A DNA stretch of 64,000 bases from an uncultured Clostridia bacterium (GCA_947626145.1 CANQRB010000004.1:127279-191278); one strand, 5' to 3'. Numbered from the stretch's first letter, positions 33,836 through 42,607 are shown. Notes: generated by a model not told the origin, from the sequence alone. Translations and numbers: made by a program.

Positions 33836-34669
33836 TTATACGGCCTCGGCCGGGCCTTCGGAACCGGCGGCGGGAGCATTTTCGTTTACGATTATGTGAC
33901 GGGGGCACTTCTCGGCGCAGAGGCCGCACTGTGTACACTTGGCGTAGTCTATGGACGCAAGGAAGTTGTTCACCGTGATTGCGCCGGAGGGGCAGGCCTT
34001 TTCACAGAGCCTGCAGCCTATGCAGCCCACGGAGCACTTGTTTTTCATGGCGGGGCCCTTGTCGCAGGATTTGCACTTCACATATATCTTGTACTTCTTG
34101 GGTACCAGCTCGATTATGTGCTTGGGACAAACGTTTTTGCAGCTGCCGCAGCCTATGCAGGCGCTGCCGTCGATGGTCGCCACGCCGTCAACAATGGAAA
34201 TTCCGCCCTCGCTGCAGGCGTCGATGCACTTGCCGTAGCCCAGACAGCCATAGGAGCAGCTCTTGTGACCGCCGCCCTGAAGCTTGGAGGCGGCGAGACA
34301 GTCGGCAATTCCGTAATAGTCGTAGCTGTCGGGAGCGTTTTCGTGGGTGCCGGAGCACATCACCACCGCCCGGACGGGTTCAACGGCGGTAGCCTCCACT
34401 CCCATTATCTCCGCGATGGCGTTGACGGCGGCCTGACCGCCGGCGCTGCACTTGTCAATGGGAGCGCCGTCGTTGACGATGGCAGAGGCATAGGCGGAGC
34501 AGCCCACATAGCCGCAGCCGCCGCAGTTGGCGCCGGAAAGACAGCCGGTGATCTTTTCAATTCGCTCGTCCACCTCGACGTGGAAGGCCTTGGCCGCCAC
34601 CGCAAGCAGGGCTCCCAGCACCAGACCCACCGCGCCTATGGCCAGAGCGGGTATTAAAATCGCAGTCAT
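33836..34669 (-). CDS. rnfB: Rnf complex subunit B, iron-sulfur protein
   Basis: Entry point for electrons from reduced ferredoxin into the Rnf ion pump. The 277-aa protein has an N-terminal membrane anchor (residues 3-25), the 4Fe4S domain NCGGCGYVGC (about 50), and several ferredoxin motifs: CIGCGSCKNVCP, CIGCRLCEKACP and CTQCGLCAEKCP. It is the last gene of rnfCDGEAB, the usual Clostridial order. Confidence 0.95.
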   Translation of the reverse strand: MTAILIPALAIGAVGLVLGALLAVAAKAFHVEVDERIEKITGCLSGANCGGCGYVGCSAYASAIVNDGAPIDKCSAGGQAAVNAIAEIMGVEATAVEPVRAVVMCSGTHENAPDSYDYYGIADCLAASKLQGGGHKSCSYGCLGYGKCIDACSEGGISIVDGVATIDGSACIGCGSCKNVCPKHIIELVPKKYKIYVKCKSCDKGPAMKNKCSVGCIGCRLCEKACPSGAITVNNFLASIDYAKCTQCGLCAEKCPRHIIVNENAPAAGSEGPAEAV

Positions 34670-34682
34670 TTTTCTACCTCCC

Positions 34683-35276
34683 TCAGAAATTGAAAGTCAT
34701 TCCGTTGAAGCCCATGAAAGCCAGCGCCAGCAGGGACGCGCTCACAAGGGCGATGGGGAAGCCCTGAAAGGACTTGGGAATGTCGCTGAACTCCAGACGC
34801 TCCCGCACTCCGGCGAAAAGCACTATCGCCAGCAGGAAGCCCAGACCGGAGGCAAAGCCGTTTACCATGCTCTCAAGCAGATTGTAGGGAGGATTTTGCT
34901 GGATATTCAGCAGAGCCACGCCCAGCACCGCGCAGTTGGTGGTGATCAGGGGCAGATATATGCCAAGGGCGCTGTAAAGGGAGGGGATATACTTTTGCAG
35001 GAACATTTCCACAAACTGAACCAGAGCCGCGATTATAACGATAAAGGCTATGGTCTGCATATATTCGATGCGGAGGGGTACGAGGATGTAGTTCTGGCAG
35101 AGCCACGTCATCATGGAGGCCAGCGTCATTACGAAGGTGACGGCCATGCCCATGCCGAGGGCGGTGTCCACCTTTTTGGACACTCCGAGGAAGGGGCAGA
35201 TGCCAAGGAACTTCACCAGTACGAAATTCTGAACAAAGATAGCCGTCAGGGATATGGCCAGAAGCTTGCCGATCAT
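34683..35276 (-). CDS. rnfA: Rnf complex subunit A, membrane protein
   Basis: A 197-aa integral membrane subunit with six hydrophobic segments, homologous to RnfE/NqrE-NqrD. The [19 protein letters not shown] segment near the N-terminus has the conserved Cys that, in studied Rnf/Nqr complexes, helps hold a [2Fe-2S] cluster in the membrane with its partner RnfE. It overlaps rnfE by 4 nt. Confidence 0.95.
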   Translation of the reverse strand: MIGKLLAISLTAIFVQNFVLVKFLGICPFLGVSKKVDTALGMGMAVTFVMTLASMMTWLCQNYILVPLRIEYMQTIAFIVIIAALVQFVEMFLQKYIPSLYSALGIYLPLITTNCAVLGVALLNIQQNPPYNLLESMVNGFASGLGFLLAIVLFAGVRERLEFSDIPKSFQGFPIALVSASLLALAFMGFNGMTFNF

Positions 35277-35875
35277 GACTTCTTACCCCCTTTTCTGTTC
35301 TTTATCACATTCATTATGCCAAGTATAAGGCCCAAGGTCAGGAAGCCGCCGGGAGGAAGTATCATTACGGTGGCGGGAGTGGAGATACCCACGGAGAAGC
35401 CAAGGATGGTACCGGCGCCCAGTATCTCGCGGATGGCGGAGATAAGGCTTAAGGCTATTGTGAAGCCCAGACCCATGCCAAGACCGTCGGCGGCGCTCTT
35501 TATCACGCCGTTCTTGGAGGCAAAGGCCTCCGCCCGGGCCAGAATGATGCAGTTGACCACGATAAGGGGAATGAAAATTCCCAATGACTCGCTCAGAGAG
35601 GGCACAAAGGCCTGAAGCATCAGGTCAATGACCGTTACGAAGGTGGCGATAATCGCCACATAGGCGGCGATGCGCACCTTCGAGGGGATGAGCTTGCGCA
35701 GCAGGGAGATCACCACATTGCTCAGGGTCAGCACCACCGTGGCGCTGAGGCCCATGCCGATGCCGTTGGCCAGCGAGGTGGTTACCGCCAGCGTGGGGCA
35801 CATACCGATGAGCTGCACAAAAGTGGGGTTTTCGTCAAATATTCCGTTTTTAAAGGTTTTCAGCAGGCCGCTCAT
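35273..35875 (-). CDS. rnfE: Rnf complex subunit E, membrane protein
   Basis: A 200-aa integral membrane subunit paired with RnfA. The family signature [19 protein letters not shown] (residues 16-34) has the conserved membrane Cys, and [22 protein letters not shown] lies near 93-114. It overlaps rnfG and rnfA by 4 nt each, so translation is coupled through the operon. Confidence 0.95.
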   Translation of the reverse strand: MSGLLKTFKNGIFDENPTFVQLIGMCPTLAVTTSLANGIGMGLSATVVLTLSNVVISLLRKLIPSKVRIAAYVAIIATFVTVIDLMLQAFVPSLSESLGIFIPLIVVNCIILARAEAFASKNGVIKSAADGLGMGLGFTIALSLISAIREILGAGTILGFSVGISTPATVMILPPGGFLTLGLILGIMNVIKNRKGGKKS

Positions 35876-36444
35876 TGCTCCGCACCTCCCTGTGACTGAA
35901 TATATTCGGTGAGAACCTGATTGAGGTATTCGCAGGCGTCGTCAACGCCCTTTACCACGGCCCGAGAGGTAATTGTGGCGCCGGTGATGGCGTTGACCTC
36001 GTTCTCTCCGTTGGCTCCGCCGCCCTTAACCACGGTGATCGGCACCGTCAGGCCGGCGAACTGTTCCTTGAAATCGGGCTTGGTGCAGTTGGCGCCAAGG
36101 CCGGGAGTCTCGCTGTTGCTGAGTATCTCTATTCCGGCCAGCTTAAGCTCGTCGTTGATACCCACCATCATTTCGATGTCGCCGCCATATCCGGCGGAGG
36201 CTGTGTTCAGGCAGAAGCCCACGGCCTGCCCCTGGGCGTCAAGGCCCATGAATATGTCGTCGTGGCCCTCAAAGGTCTCAAAGCTCTCCGCCTCGGGGAT
36301 GAGGGCCTTCATGGCGCTCTGGCGCTTTTCCTCCTTGGCCGCCGCGATGCGGTCCTCGGTCAGGGCGTTGACTCCGCCCAGCAGAGCCGCGGCAATAAAG
36401 GTTATGGCACATAGGGTGCCGGCCAGTCTTATAAAGTCTTTCAT
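35872..36444 (-). CDS. rnfG: Rnf complex subunit G, covalent flavoprotein
   Basis: A 190-aa subunit with one N-terminal membrane helix (LAGTLCAITFIAAALLGG) and an outward FMN-binding domain. The flavinylation motif is NAITGATITSRAV (about residues 158-170), where a Thr takes FMN by a phosphoester bond. ATG 36444 is preferred to the upstream frame start at 36492 because AAAGGAGG precedes it and it overlaps the rnfD stop (ATGA). No apbE flavin transferase gene is in the window. Confidence 0.94.
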   Translation of the reverse strand: MKDFIRLAGTLCAITFIAAALLGGVNALTEDRIAAAKEEKRQSAMKALIPEAESFETFEGHDDIFMGLDAQGQAVGFCLNTASAGYGGDIEMMVGINDELKLAGIEILSNSETPGLGANCTKPDFKEQFAGLTVPITVVKGGGANGENEVNAITGATITSRAVVKGVDDACEYLNQVLTEYIQSQGGAEQ

Positions 36445-37421
36445 TTTGCTTTTGCCTCCTTTACCGCGCCGAACACTCTCGGTCTCGTCCATCTGTCAAG
36501 GAGGGGCGTCAGCACGTTCATCAGCAGTATGGCATAGGTAACGCCCTCGGGATAGCCGCCGTAGAGCCGGATAACGCTTGTTATAACGCCGCAGCCCACG
36601 CCGTATATCAGCTGTCCCCAGCGGGTGGTGGGCGACGTCGCGTAATCAGTCGCCATGAAAATCGCGCCCAGCATTACGCCGCCGGTGCATACGGCCAGCA
36701 GGGGATGTCCCTGAAGGGCGGGATTTTTGCCGGGAATATAGCTCATCAGCGCCACAGTCACTATGTAGGCAAGAGGTATGCGAAGATTTATCACTCTGCG
36801 TATCAGCAGATAAATTCCGCCCAGTATCAGGGCCGCCGCACAGGTCTCGCCCAGGCAGCCGCCCAGGGCGCCGCCGTCGTTCATTCTGCCGAGGAAAGCG
36901 TTGAGCACGGTTGGCATTTCGCCGTTAAATTCAGTGGAAAGAGGGGTCGCCGAGGTCACGGCGTCGGCCTCGAATATTCCCACACGGCCCGTGGCCCAGC
37001 TGGTCATCTTCGGCAGGAAGGCCGCCATCAGGAAGGCCCGGCCTATGAGGGCGGGGTTCATGAAATTCTGTCCCAATCCGCCGAAGAGCTGCTTCGCTAT
37101 GACGATGGCCACAAAGGCTCCGATGATTATCATGGGATAAGGTATGGTGACGGGCAAGGTGTAAGCGAGGAGCATTCCCGTCACAACGGCGCTGTAATCT
37201 TTTACGGTCAGCTTCTTTTTGGCGACCAGCTCGTACAGGGCTTCAAAGGCCACACAGCTCGCCACCGAAACGAGGATCACCGCCAGCGCCCTCTGGCCGA
37301 AGAAGAACACGGAGGCAAAGGCCGCCGGCATAAGGGCCAGAATTACGTCCAGCATGGTGTCGCTTACGGTCTCACGACCCCGAATGTGGGGCGATGAGGA
37401 TACGGTCAGACGGTTTTCCAT
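36441..37421 (-). CDS. rnfD: Rnf complex subunit D, membrane flavoprotein
   Basis: A 326-aa membrane subunit homologous to NqrB, with about nine or ten hydrophobic segments and the covalent FMN site in ADAVTSATPLSTEF (about residue 155). It starts 1 nt after the rnfC stop and overlaps rnfG by 4 nt. The Rnf complex couples ferredoxin:NAD+ oxidoreduction to Na+ or H+ export; which ion is used cannot be told here. Confidence 0.95.
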   Translation of the reverse strand: MENRLTVSSSPHIRGRETVSDTMLDVILALMPAAFASVFFFGQRALAVILVSVASCVAFEALYELVAKKKLTVKDYSAVVTGMLLAYTLPVTIPYPMIIIGAFVAIVIAKQLFGGLGQNFMNPALIGRAFLMAAFLPKMTSWATGRVGIFEADAVTSATPLSTEFNGEMPTVLNAFLGRMNDGGALGGCLGETCAAALILGGIYLLIRRVINLRIPLAYIVTVALMSYIPGKNPALQGHPLLAVCTGGVMLGAIFMATDYATSPTTRWGQLIYGVGCGVITSVIRLYGGYPEGVTYAILLMNVLTPLLDRWTRPRVFGAVKEAKAK

Positions 37422-38768
37422 TTATTTTCCCTCCTTCTGCGCGGCCTGGCGGGCACGGATTATGCCCATTACCTCCTGCTTGCCCCGGCGTATGTCCTGA
37501 ACAAGGTGACGCTTGGCCGGGCACTCAAAGCTGCAGCAGCCGCACTCGATACAGGCGGTGATGTTGTACTTTTCACAGCTTTCATAGTCCTCCATACGGC
37601 TGAACTGAGATATGTACAGAGGCATGAGCCCCATGGGACAATGCTCCACACATCTTCCGCAGCGGATGCAGGGCCCCTCCTCGGGGAGCTCGGCCTCCTT
37701 TTCGGTAAGGCATAGAATAGCGCTGCTGCCCTTGATGATGGGCACATCCAGCCGGAACTGGGCCTGACCCATCATGGGGCCGCCCATTATGATCTTTTTG
37801 GGTTCCACGGCGAAGCCGCCGGTCTTTTCTATTATATAGTCCACCTGAGTGCCTATCCGCACCCGATAGTTGCAGGGGTCGGCTATGGCTCCGCCTACCA
37901 GCGTCACGATCCGTCTTGTAAGGGGCAGACCGTACATGAAGCGTCTGGCGATGGCGGTGCAGGTGTCCACATTGACCACCACAACGCCCACGTCGGCGGG
38001 GAGGCCGCCCAGCGGCACTTTCCGCTTAGTTACGGCATATATGAGCTGTTTTTCACCGCCCTGAGGGTACTTTTTCTTAAGGGTGTCAACGGTTATGCCG
38101 TCGCGGGCGCACTGGCCCTCCAGCAGGGCGATGGCGTCGGCCTTGTTTTCCTCGATGGCGATGTGGCCGTTGGTTATGCCGAAGCGGTAGAGTATGATTT
38201 TAAGGCCCAAAATGAGCTCCTCCGGCGTTTCCAGCATGACGCGGTGGTCGCTGGAAAGGTAGGGCTCGCACTCAGCTCCGTTGACGATAACGGTGTCGAT
38301 CTTTTTGTCCGGAGCGGGACTCAGCTTTACGTGGGTGGGGAAAGTGGCTCCTCCCATACCCACCACTCCGGCCTCCCGCACCAGAGCGGGAATGTCGTCG
38401 GGCTTGACGGTCTTATAGTCAAGGGGCTTGATCGAGGGATCCAGCTCGTCGGTGAAATCGTTCTGAACGATAATGGAATTGACCATTTGTCCGTTGGGAA
38501 CGGGCCGGGGCTCTATGGCCGTCACCGTGCCGGAAACGGAGGCGTGTATGGGAGCGGAGACAAAGGCCGGGCTGTCGGCTATCTTCATGCCCCGGTACAC
38601 ACGGTCGCCCTTTTTCACCAGAGGTTCGCAAGGGGCGCCTATATGCTGGGACAACGGGTATACCAGAAACTCCGGCTGTTCCAGCTCACGGATCTCCTTC
38701 ATACAGGTATGTTCCTTGTTGTCCCTGGGATGGACGCCGCCCTTAAATGTCAGTTTAGGCATTTCCAT
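37422..38768 (-). CDS. rnfC: Rnf complex subunit C, NADH/FMN-binding iron-sulfur protein
   Basis: Peripheral 448-aa subunit, homologous to NuoF and NqrF regions, where NAD+ is reduced. It shows FKGGVHPRDNKEHT near the start, GMGGATFPTHVKLSP (around residue 140), VNGAECEPYLSSDHR, and two 4Fe4S motifs CIRCGRCVEHCP and CIECGCCSFECPAKR in the last 100 residues. First gene of rnfCDGEAB, behind its own promoter. Confidence 0.96.
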   Translation of the reverse strand: MEMPKLTFKGGVHPRDNKEHTCMKEIRELEQPEFLVYPLSQHIGAPCEPLVKKGDRVYRGMKIADSPAFVSAPIHASVSGTVTAIEPRPVPNGQMVNSIIVQNDFTDELDPSIKPLDYKTVKPDDIPALVREAGVVGMGGATFPTHVKLSPAPDKKIDTVIVNGAECEPYLSSDHRVMLETPEELILGLKIILYRFGITNGHIAIEENKADAIALLEGQCARDGITVDTLKKKYPQGGEKQLIYAVTKRKVPLGGLPADVGVVVVNVDTCTAIARRFMYGLPLTRRIVTLVGGAIADPCNYRVRIGTQVDYIIEKTGGFAVEPKKIIMGGPMMGQAQFRLDVPIIKGSSAILCLTEKEAELPEEGPCIRCGRCVEHCPMGLMPLYISQFSRMEDYESCEKYNITACIECGCCSFECPAKRHLVQDIRRGKQEVMGIIRARQAAQKEGK

Positions 38769-38828
38769 CTTCCTTTCAATTATATTATTAATAGTACAAA
38801 TTCGTTCTGCGCGGTATTATCTCAGTAC

Positions 38829-38857
38829 ATTTTATCACAAATTAAAATTAAAATCAA
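38829..38857 (-). promoter_or_regulatory. Promoter of the rnf operon
   Basis: On the minus strand TTGATT, 17-nt AT-rich spacer, TAAAAT, 61 nt upstream of the rnfC ATG. Confidence 0.75.
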
Positions 38858-38948
38858 GGGCTTTTTGCGTTTTCTTCCTTAATATTATTTTTTTGCGGTT
38901 CGGCGGCGAAGAAATTGAAAAAAACGGAAAATATTTTTCAAAAATCTC

Positions 38949-38977
38949 TTGACAAACTGTTTTCGCTGTGCTATAAT
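38949..38977 (+). promoter_or_regulatory. Promoter of tRNA-Ala
   Basis: TTGACA, 17-nt spacer, TATAAT, a consensus sigma-A promoter 13 nt before the tRNA. Confidence 0.92.
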
Positions 38978-38990
38978 AGACAAGTCAGTC

Positions 38991-39066
<76 letters not shown>

Positions 39067-39068
39067 AC

Positions 39069-39106
39069 GGAAAACTTCGTAACCGTGCAGGTTGCGGAGT
39101 TTTTAT
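39069..39106 (+). terminator. Terminator of tRNA-Ala
   Basis: AACTTCGTAACC/GGTTGCGGAGTT, a 12-bp stem with two G-U pairs, followed by TTTATTTTG. Confidence 0.88.
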
Positions 39107-39125
39107 TTTGCCGGGAAATGACAAA

Positions 39126-39156
39126 AAAAGCCCCGTAAGCCGGTTAAGACTTACGG
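39126..39156 (-). terminator. Terminator of the 62-aa gene
   Basis: A stem around CCCCGTAAG/CTTACGGGG followed on the minus strand by CTTTTTTTGTC. Confidence 0.85.
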
Positions 39157-39165
39157 GGTTAAGTT

Positions 39166-39354
39166 TCATGCCTCGCTTTTCATCATGCTTCTGTTTCGTT
39201 GGGCCACAGCGCATCTCAATGCTTTTTCCATATCAGGCGTAAGCTCCGGAGAGTCTTCATCGAAAGTAATAGGCAGTTTGGCGGCTTCTTCGACTTCTTT
39301 AAGCTGTTCAGCCGTAGGTTTTTGTCCGGGGCTAACAGAATAGGTTATTGTCAT
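39166..39354 (-). CDS. Small conserved-looking 62-aa protein downstream of an 18-bp palindrome
   Basis: A short protein with a central segment EQLKEVEEAAKLPITFDEDS and ending ALRCAVAQRNRSMMKSEA. I recall similar small proteins in Lachnospiraceae and Oscillospiraceae genomes, often called hypothetical and sometimes next to toxin-like genes, but no toxin gene lies beside this one. A perfect palindrome (39370-39387) sits 16 nt upstream of ATG, with AAAGGAT between them. It may bind its own operator as antitoxins do; that is inference. Confidence 0.68.
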   Translation of the reverse strand: MTITYSVSPGQKPTAEQLKEVEEAAKLPITFDEDSPELTPDMEKALRCAVAQRNRSMMKSEA

Positions 39355-39369
39355 AACATTATCCTTTCT

Positions 39370-39387
39370 TTTGAGTAATTACTCAAA
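39370..39387. promoter_or_regulatory. 18-bp perfect palindrome, candidate operator
   Basis: TTTGAGTAATTACTCAAA reads the same on both strands. It lies between the stop of the CMD-cupin gene and the ATG of the 62-aa gene. Confidence 0.65.
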
Positions 39388-39417
39388 CTTTACCGAAATG
39401 TCGCCGCTGCTCACAGC

Positions 39418-40170
39418 TTACGCAAGGCCGGCGGGGTCGTCCGCAGGCTCAAGCCACTCGTTGGAGCAGTTTTCCCCCGGCACTTCCACCGCCAAATGGC
39501 TGAACCAGCTGTCGGCGGCGGCTCCGTGCCAATGCTTCACTCCGGCGGGAATGTTGACGCAGTCGCCCGGCCGCATCTCGACGGCCTCCCTGCCCCACTC
39601 CTGATACCAGCCCCGTCCGCCGACGCAAACGAGGATCTGACCGCCGCCCTTATCGGCGTGGTGAATGTGCCAGTTGTTGCGGCAGCCGGGTTCAAAGGTC
39701 ACGTTAAAAATGCCAACCTGCTCCGCGGACACGGGCGCGAGATAGCTTTGGCCGGTAAAGTATTGGGCAAAGCCGTCGTTGGGCGCGCCGACGGGGAAAA
39801 TAATGGTGTTCTGGTATTTGTCCTTTTCCGTCAGCTCCGGCCCGGTCTCGTTCCACACTTCCTTTGCCAGACGGAACACCGCCCAGGCCTTGGGCCAGCC
39901 CACATAAAAGCCCACATGGGTCACGATGGCCGCAATCTCCGCCCTTGTCACGCCGTGGGCCTTGGCGTTTTCGAGGTGATATGTCAGCGACGAGTCGGTT
40001 ATTCCCGAGGACATAAGCGCCACCACGGTAATAATGCAGCGGGTTTTTAAATCAATGTCTCCGTTGTTCCAGTTCTCGCCGAACAGCACGTCGTCGTTGA
40101 AATGGGCGAAGTCGGTGGCGAAGGTGCCGAGCTGGTTCCGGCCCGCTGTCTGAGTGATTTTTTCGTTCAT
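39418..40170 (-). CDS. Carboxymuconolactone decarboxylase-like and cupin fusion protein
   Basis: A 250-aa fusion. Residues 15-110 form a carboxymuconolactone decarboxylase/AhpD-like helical domain (KTRCIITVVALMSSG, and the helix TRAEIAAIVTHVGFYVGWPKA); residues 125-240 form a cupin with metal-ligand motifs NNWHIHHADKGGGQIL and PAGVKHWHGA. The AhpD CxxC pair is missing, so peroxidase-type redox action is unlikely. Such fusions are often called quinol-related or carboxymuconolactone proteins with unproven roles. It is divergent from the TetR gene and shares an operator-like motif with it. Confidence 0.87.
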   Translation of the reverse strand: MNEKITQTAGRNQLGTFATDFAHFNDDVLFGENWNNGDIDLKTRCIITVVALMSSGITDSSLTYHLENAKAHGVTRAEIAAIVTHVGFYVGWPKAWAVFRLAKEVWNETGPELTEKDKYQNTIIFPVGAPNDGFAQYFTGQSYLAPVSAEQVGIFNVTFEPGCRNNWHIHHADKGGGQILVCVGGRGWYQEWGREAVEMRPGDCVNIPAGVKHWHGAAADSWFSHLAVEVPGENCSNEWLEPADDPAGLA

Positions 40171-40225
40171 AGTTTATTCCTCCTGATTTTATTAAAAATA
40201 AAAATGAATTGAGCGCAAAATCGTT

Positions 40226-40240
40226 CTGACTTTGTGTCAG
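40226..40240. promoter_or_regulatory. Candidate TetR operator near the CMD-cupin start
   Basis: CTGACTTTGTGTCAG, an inverted repeat just downstream of the leftward -10 element. Its core TGACTTTGTGTCA matches TGACATCGTGTCA at 40297-40309 at 11 of 13 positions. Confidence 0.65.
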
Positions 40241-40247
40241 TACATTT

Positions 40248-40276
40248 ATTATATCACGTTTTTATCTCAATGTCAA
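40248..40276 (-). promoter_or_regulatory. Promoter of the CMD-cupin gene
   Basis: On the minus strand TTGACA, 17-nt spacer, TATAAT. Confidence 0.85.
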
Positions 40277-40295
40277 GATGTTTTTAAAATAAATG

Positions 40296-40324
40296 TTGAC
40301 ATCGTGTCAAAAATGTGATATACT
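40296..40324 (+). promoter_or_regulatory. Promoter of the TetR gene with embedded operator
   Basis: TTGACA, 17-nt spacer, TATACT. The palindrome TGACATCGTGTCA overlaps the -35 and spacer, which suits autorepression. Confidence 0.85.
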
Positions 40325-40359
40325 ACATTTGAACAAAATTACATTAAGGAGAACTGACT

Positions 40360-40983
40360 ATGCCGAAAGGATCGCCCGAGCTCACCAACGCCCGCAAGGA
40401 GGAGATAATCAACGCCTGCGAGGCCCTGTACAAAACGGAGAGCTTTAAAGACATCACCATCAAGGAAATAGGCAATATCACCAGCTTTACAAGGACGTCC
40501 ATCTATAACTATTTTCAGACCAAGGAGGAAATCTTCCTCGCCCTGCTGGGGCGGGAATACGACCGCATGAGCGACGCGCTGGAGGAATTGACGAGGGAGC
40601 GGCCCTCCATGACCGGCGACGAGTTTGCCCGTTCACTGGCCCATCTGTTGGAGGATCGGGTTCAGCTTTTAAAGCTCATGTCCATGAACCACTACGACAT
40701 GGAGTCGGGCAGCCGGCCGGAAAGGCTGACGGAGTTCAAGCGCTCCTTCGGCAGGTCCATCAGCTCCGTGGAAATGTGCCTTAAGCAGTATTTTCCCTCC
40801 ATGACCGAGGAGGACAGAAAGACCTTTCTTTACTCGTTTTTCCCGTTTATGTTCGGGATCTACCCCTACGCCTTCGCCACCGAGATCCAGAAAAAGGCCA
40901 TGACCAACGCGGGCATGGCATATCCGGAGCTGACGGTCTGCGACATGACGTATAAATGTATAAAAAGGCTGCTGAATGTATAA
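40360..40983 (+). CDS. TetR family transcriptional regulator
   Basis: A 207-aa one-component repressor. The N-terminal helix-turn-helix is at about residues 10-55 (RKEEIINACEALYKTESFKD, then FTRTSIYNYFQTKEEIFLAL); the C-terminal ligand domain is helical and unlike any I know well. It faces the CMD-cupin gene, and both promoters carry a similar inverted repeat, so it most likely controls that gene and itself. The macrodomain/SirTM pair starts 30 nt downstream on the same strand and may be under the same control. Confidence 0.92.
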   Translation: MPKGSPELTNARKEEIINACEALYKTESFKDITIKEIGNITSFTRTSIYNYFQTKEEIFLALLGREYDRMSDALEELTRERPSMTGDEFARSLAHLLEDRVQLLKLMSMNHYDMESGSRPERLTEFKRSFGRSISSVEMCLKQYFPSMTEEDRKTFLYSFFPFMFGIYPYAFATEIQKKAMTNAGMAYPELTVCDMTYKCIKRLLNV

Positions 40984-41013
40984 AACGGCTTTGTTGACGG
41001 GAGGGACTATAAC

Positions 41014-41775
41014 ATGACCCGGAGAGAAAGAAGAGAATTTCTGATAAAAAAATTACTTGACGAGCGTCCCGAATACCGCGCCGTGGCCCTTCCGTCAGGC
41101 GAGGCGGAACAGAGGCGTCTGCTCCGCTCGCTGATGAACGTCCGCCCGCCGCGGCCCATCGGAGAGGACTTTCTGGCGGTACAGGACGAATATCTGCGGG
41201 AGGAAATTGCCCGCAAGGGTGTCACGGACATAGCCGACCTGACGCCGATAGAGCCGGGCATTTATCTTTGGCAGGGGGACATCACCACACTGAAATGCGG
41301 GGCAATCGTTAACGCCGCGAACTCGGGCCTTACAGGCTGCTATGCGCCCTGCCACGGCTGCATCGACAACGCCATCCACACCTATGCCGGAGTGCGGCTC
41401 CGGCTCAAGTGCGCCGAGCTCATGGAAAAACAGGGCCATGAGGAGCCGACGGGGCGGGCCAAACTCACCCCCGCCTACGCCCTGCCCTGCGACTATGTCT
41501 TACACACGGTGGGCCCGATAATTTACGGCGACGTGACGCAAAAGGATCGTGATCTGCTGGCCTCATGCTACCGCTCCTGTTTGGAGCTGGCCCGGCGGAA
41601 CAATATCAAAAGCGTGGCCTTCTGCTGTATCTCTACCGGCGAGTTCCGCTTTCCGAACGGGGAGGCGGCGGAAATCGCGGTAAGCACGGCGCGGCAATAC
41701 AAAGGCGATACGGAGGTGATATTCAATGTTTTCAAAGATGTCGATTACGAAATCTACCGGAAATTACTGGGATAA
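41014..41775 (+). CDS. Zinc-containing macrodomain ADP-ribosyl hydrolase (SirTM-linked type)
   Basis: A 253-aa protein. A helical N-terminal part (1-75) precedes a macrodomain (80-253) with the ADP-ribose loops WQGDITTLKCGAIVNAANS (87-105) and CCISTGEFRFPNGEAAEIAV. The segment GCYAPCHGCIDNAIHTYAG (C109, C113, H114, C116) matches the zinc-binding insertion of macrodomains encoded beside SirTM in Staphylococcus and Streptococcus, which remove ADP-ribose from a lipoylated GcvH-like protein. The next gene is the SirTM partner, overlapping by 50 nt. No GcvH-L or lipoate ligase gene is present in the window. Confidence 0.92.
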   Translation: MTRRERREFLIKKLLDERPEYRAVALPSGEAEQRRLLRSLMNVRPPRPIGEDFLAVQDEYLREEIARKGVTDIADLTPIEPGIYLWQGDITTLKCGAIVNAANSGLTGCYAPCHGCIDNAIHTYAGVRLRLKCAELMEKQGHEEPTGRAKLTPAYALPCDYVLHTVGPIIYGDVTQKDRDLLASCYRSCLELARRNNIKSVAFCCISTGEFRFPNGEAAEIAVSTARQYKGDTEVIFNVFKDVDYEIYRKLLG

Positions 41776-42607
41776 TATCCGGCGGCTGCGGGAGGCGCTG
41801 GACGCCGCGGAGGCCGTGGTTATCGGCGCGGGGGCGGGGCTGTCAACCTCGGCGGGGTTCACCTATTCCGGTGAGCGGTTTGATAAATATTTCTCCGACT
41901 TTTCCGCGAAATACGGCTTTCACGATATGTATTCCGGCGGCTTTTATCCCTATTCGTCGCCGGAGGAGTTCTGGGCCTATTGGAGCCGCTATATTTTTGT
42001 CAACCGCTATCTCGACCCTCCGAAGCCGGTATATGACGACCTGCTGGCATTGGTGAAGGACAAGGACTATTTTGTCATAACCACCAACGTTGACCACTGC
42101 TTTCAAAAGGCGGGATTTGACAAAAAGCGCCTGTTCTACACTCAGGGCGACTACGGCCTGTTCCAATGCTCCGAGCCGTGCTGTCAGGAAACCTTTGACA
42201 ACGAGGACACGGTTCGGAGAATGATGGAGCGGCAAAAGGATATGCGTATCCCCTCCAACCTTCTGCCTCTCTGCCCCCGCTGCGGAAAACCCCTGACAAT
42301 GAATCTCCGCTCCGACGACAAATTCGTGGAGGACCTGGGCTGGCACGAGGCGGCGGAGCGGTATGAGGACTTCCTCCGTTCCCGCGTAGGTCAAAGGCTC
42401 CTGTTCCTTGAGCTGGGCGTGGGCTATAACACTCCGGTAATCATCAAGTATCCCTTCTGGCGCATGACCGCGCAAACACAGGCGGCGACATACGCGTGCA
42501 TCAATTACGGCGAGGCCGTCTGCCCCGAGGAGATCGCCGAGCGTTCGGTCTGCATAGACGCGGACATCGGCGGCGTGCTGAGCGAGCTGCGGCGGGGCCG
42601 CGGCTAA
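41726..42607 (+). CDS. SirTM-class sirtuin, putative protein ADP-ribosyltransferase
   Basis: A 293-aa Sir2-fold protein of the class M kind. The NAD+ loop GAGAGLSTSAGF is at residues 34-45, TTNVDH at 119-124, and zinc cysteines at C148, C152/C153 and in LCPRCGKPL. The sirtuin catalytic His is replaced by Gln in TQGDYG (139-144), as in SirTMs, which ADP-ribosylate instead of deacylating. The site GGAGGTGAT lies 5 nt before ATG, inside the macrodomain gene, so the two proteins should be made together, one adding and one removing ADP-ribose. The target protein is not encoded nearby. Confidence 0.9.
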   Translation: MFSKMSITKSTGNYWDNIRRLREALDAAEAVVIGAGAGLSTSAGFTYSGERFDKYFSDFSAKYGFHDMYSGGFYPYSSPEEFWAYWSRYIFVNRYLDPPKPVYDDLLALVKDKDYFVITTNVDHCFQKAGFDKKRLFYTQGDYGLFQCSEPCCQETFDNEDTVRRMMERQKDMRIPSNLLPLCPRCGKPLTMNLRSDDKFVEDLGWHEAAERYEDFLRSRVGQRLLFLELGVGYNTPVIIKYPFWRMTAQTQAATYACINYGEAVCPEEIAERSVCIDADIGGVLSELRRGRG

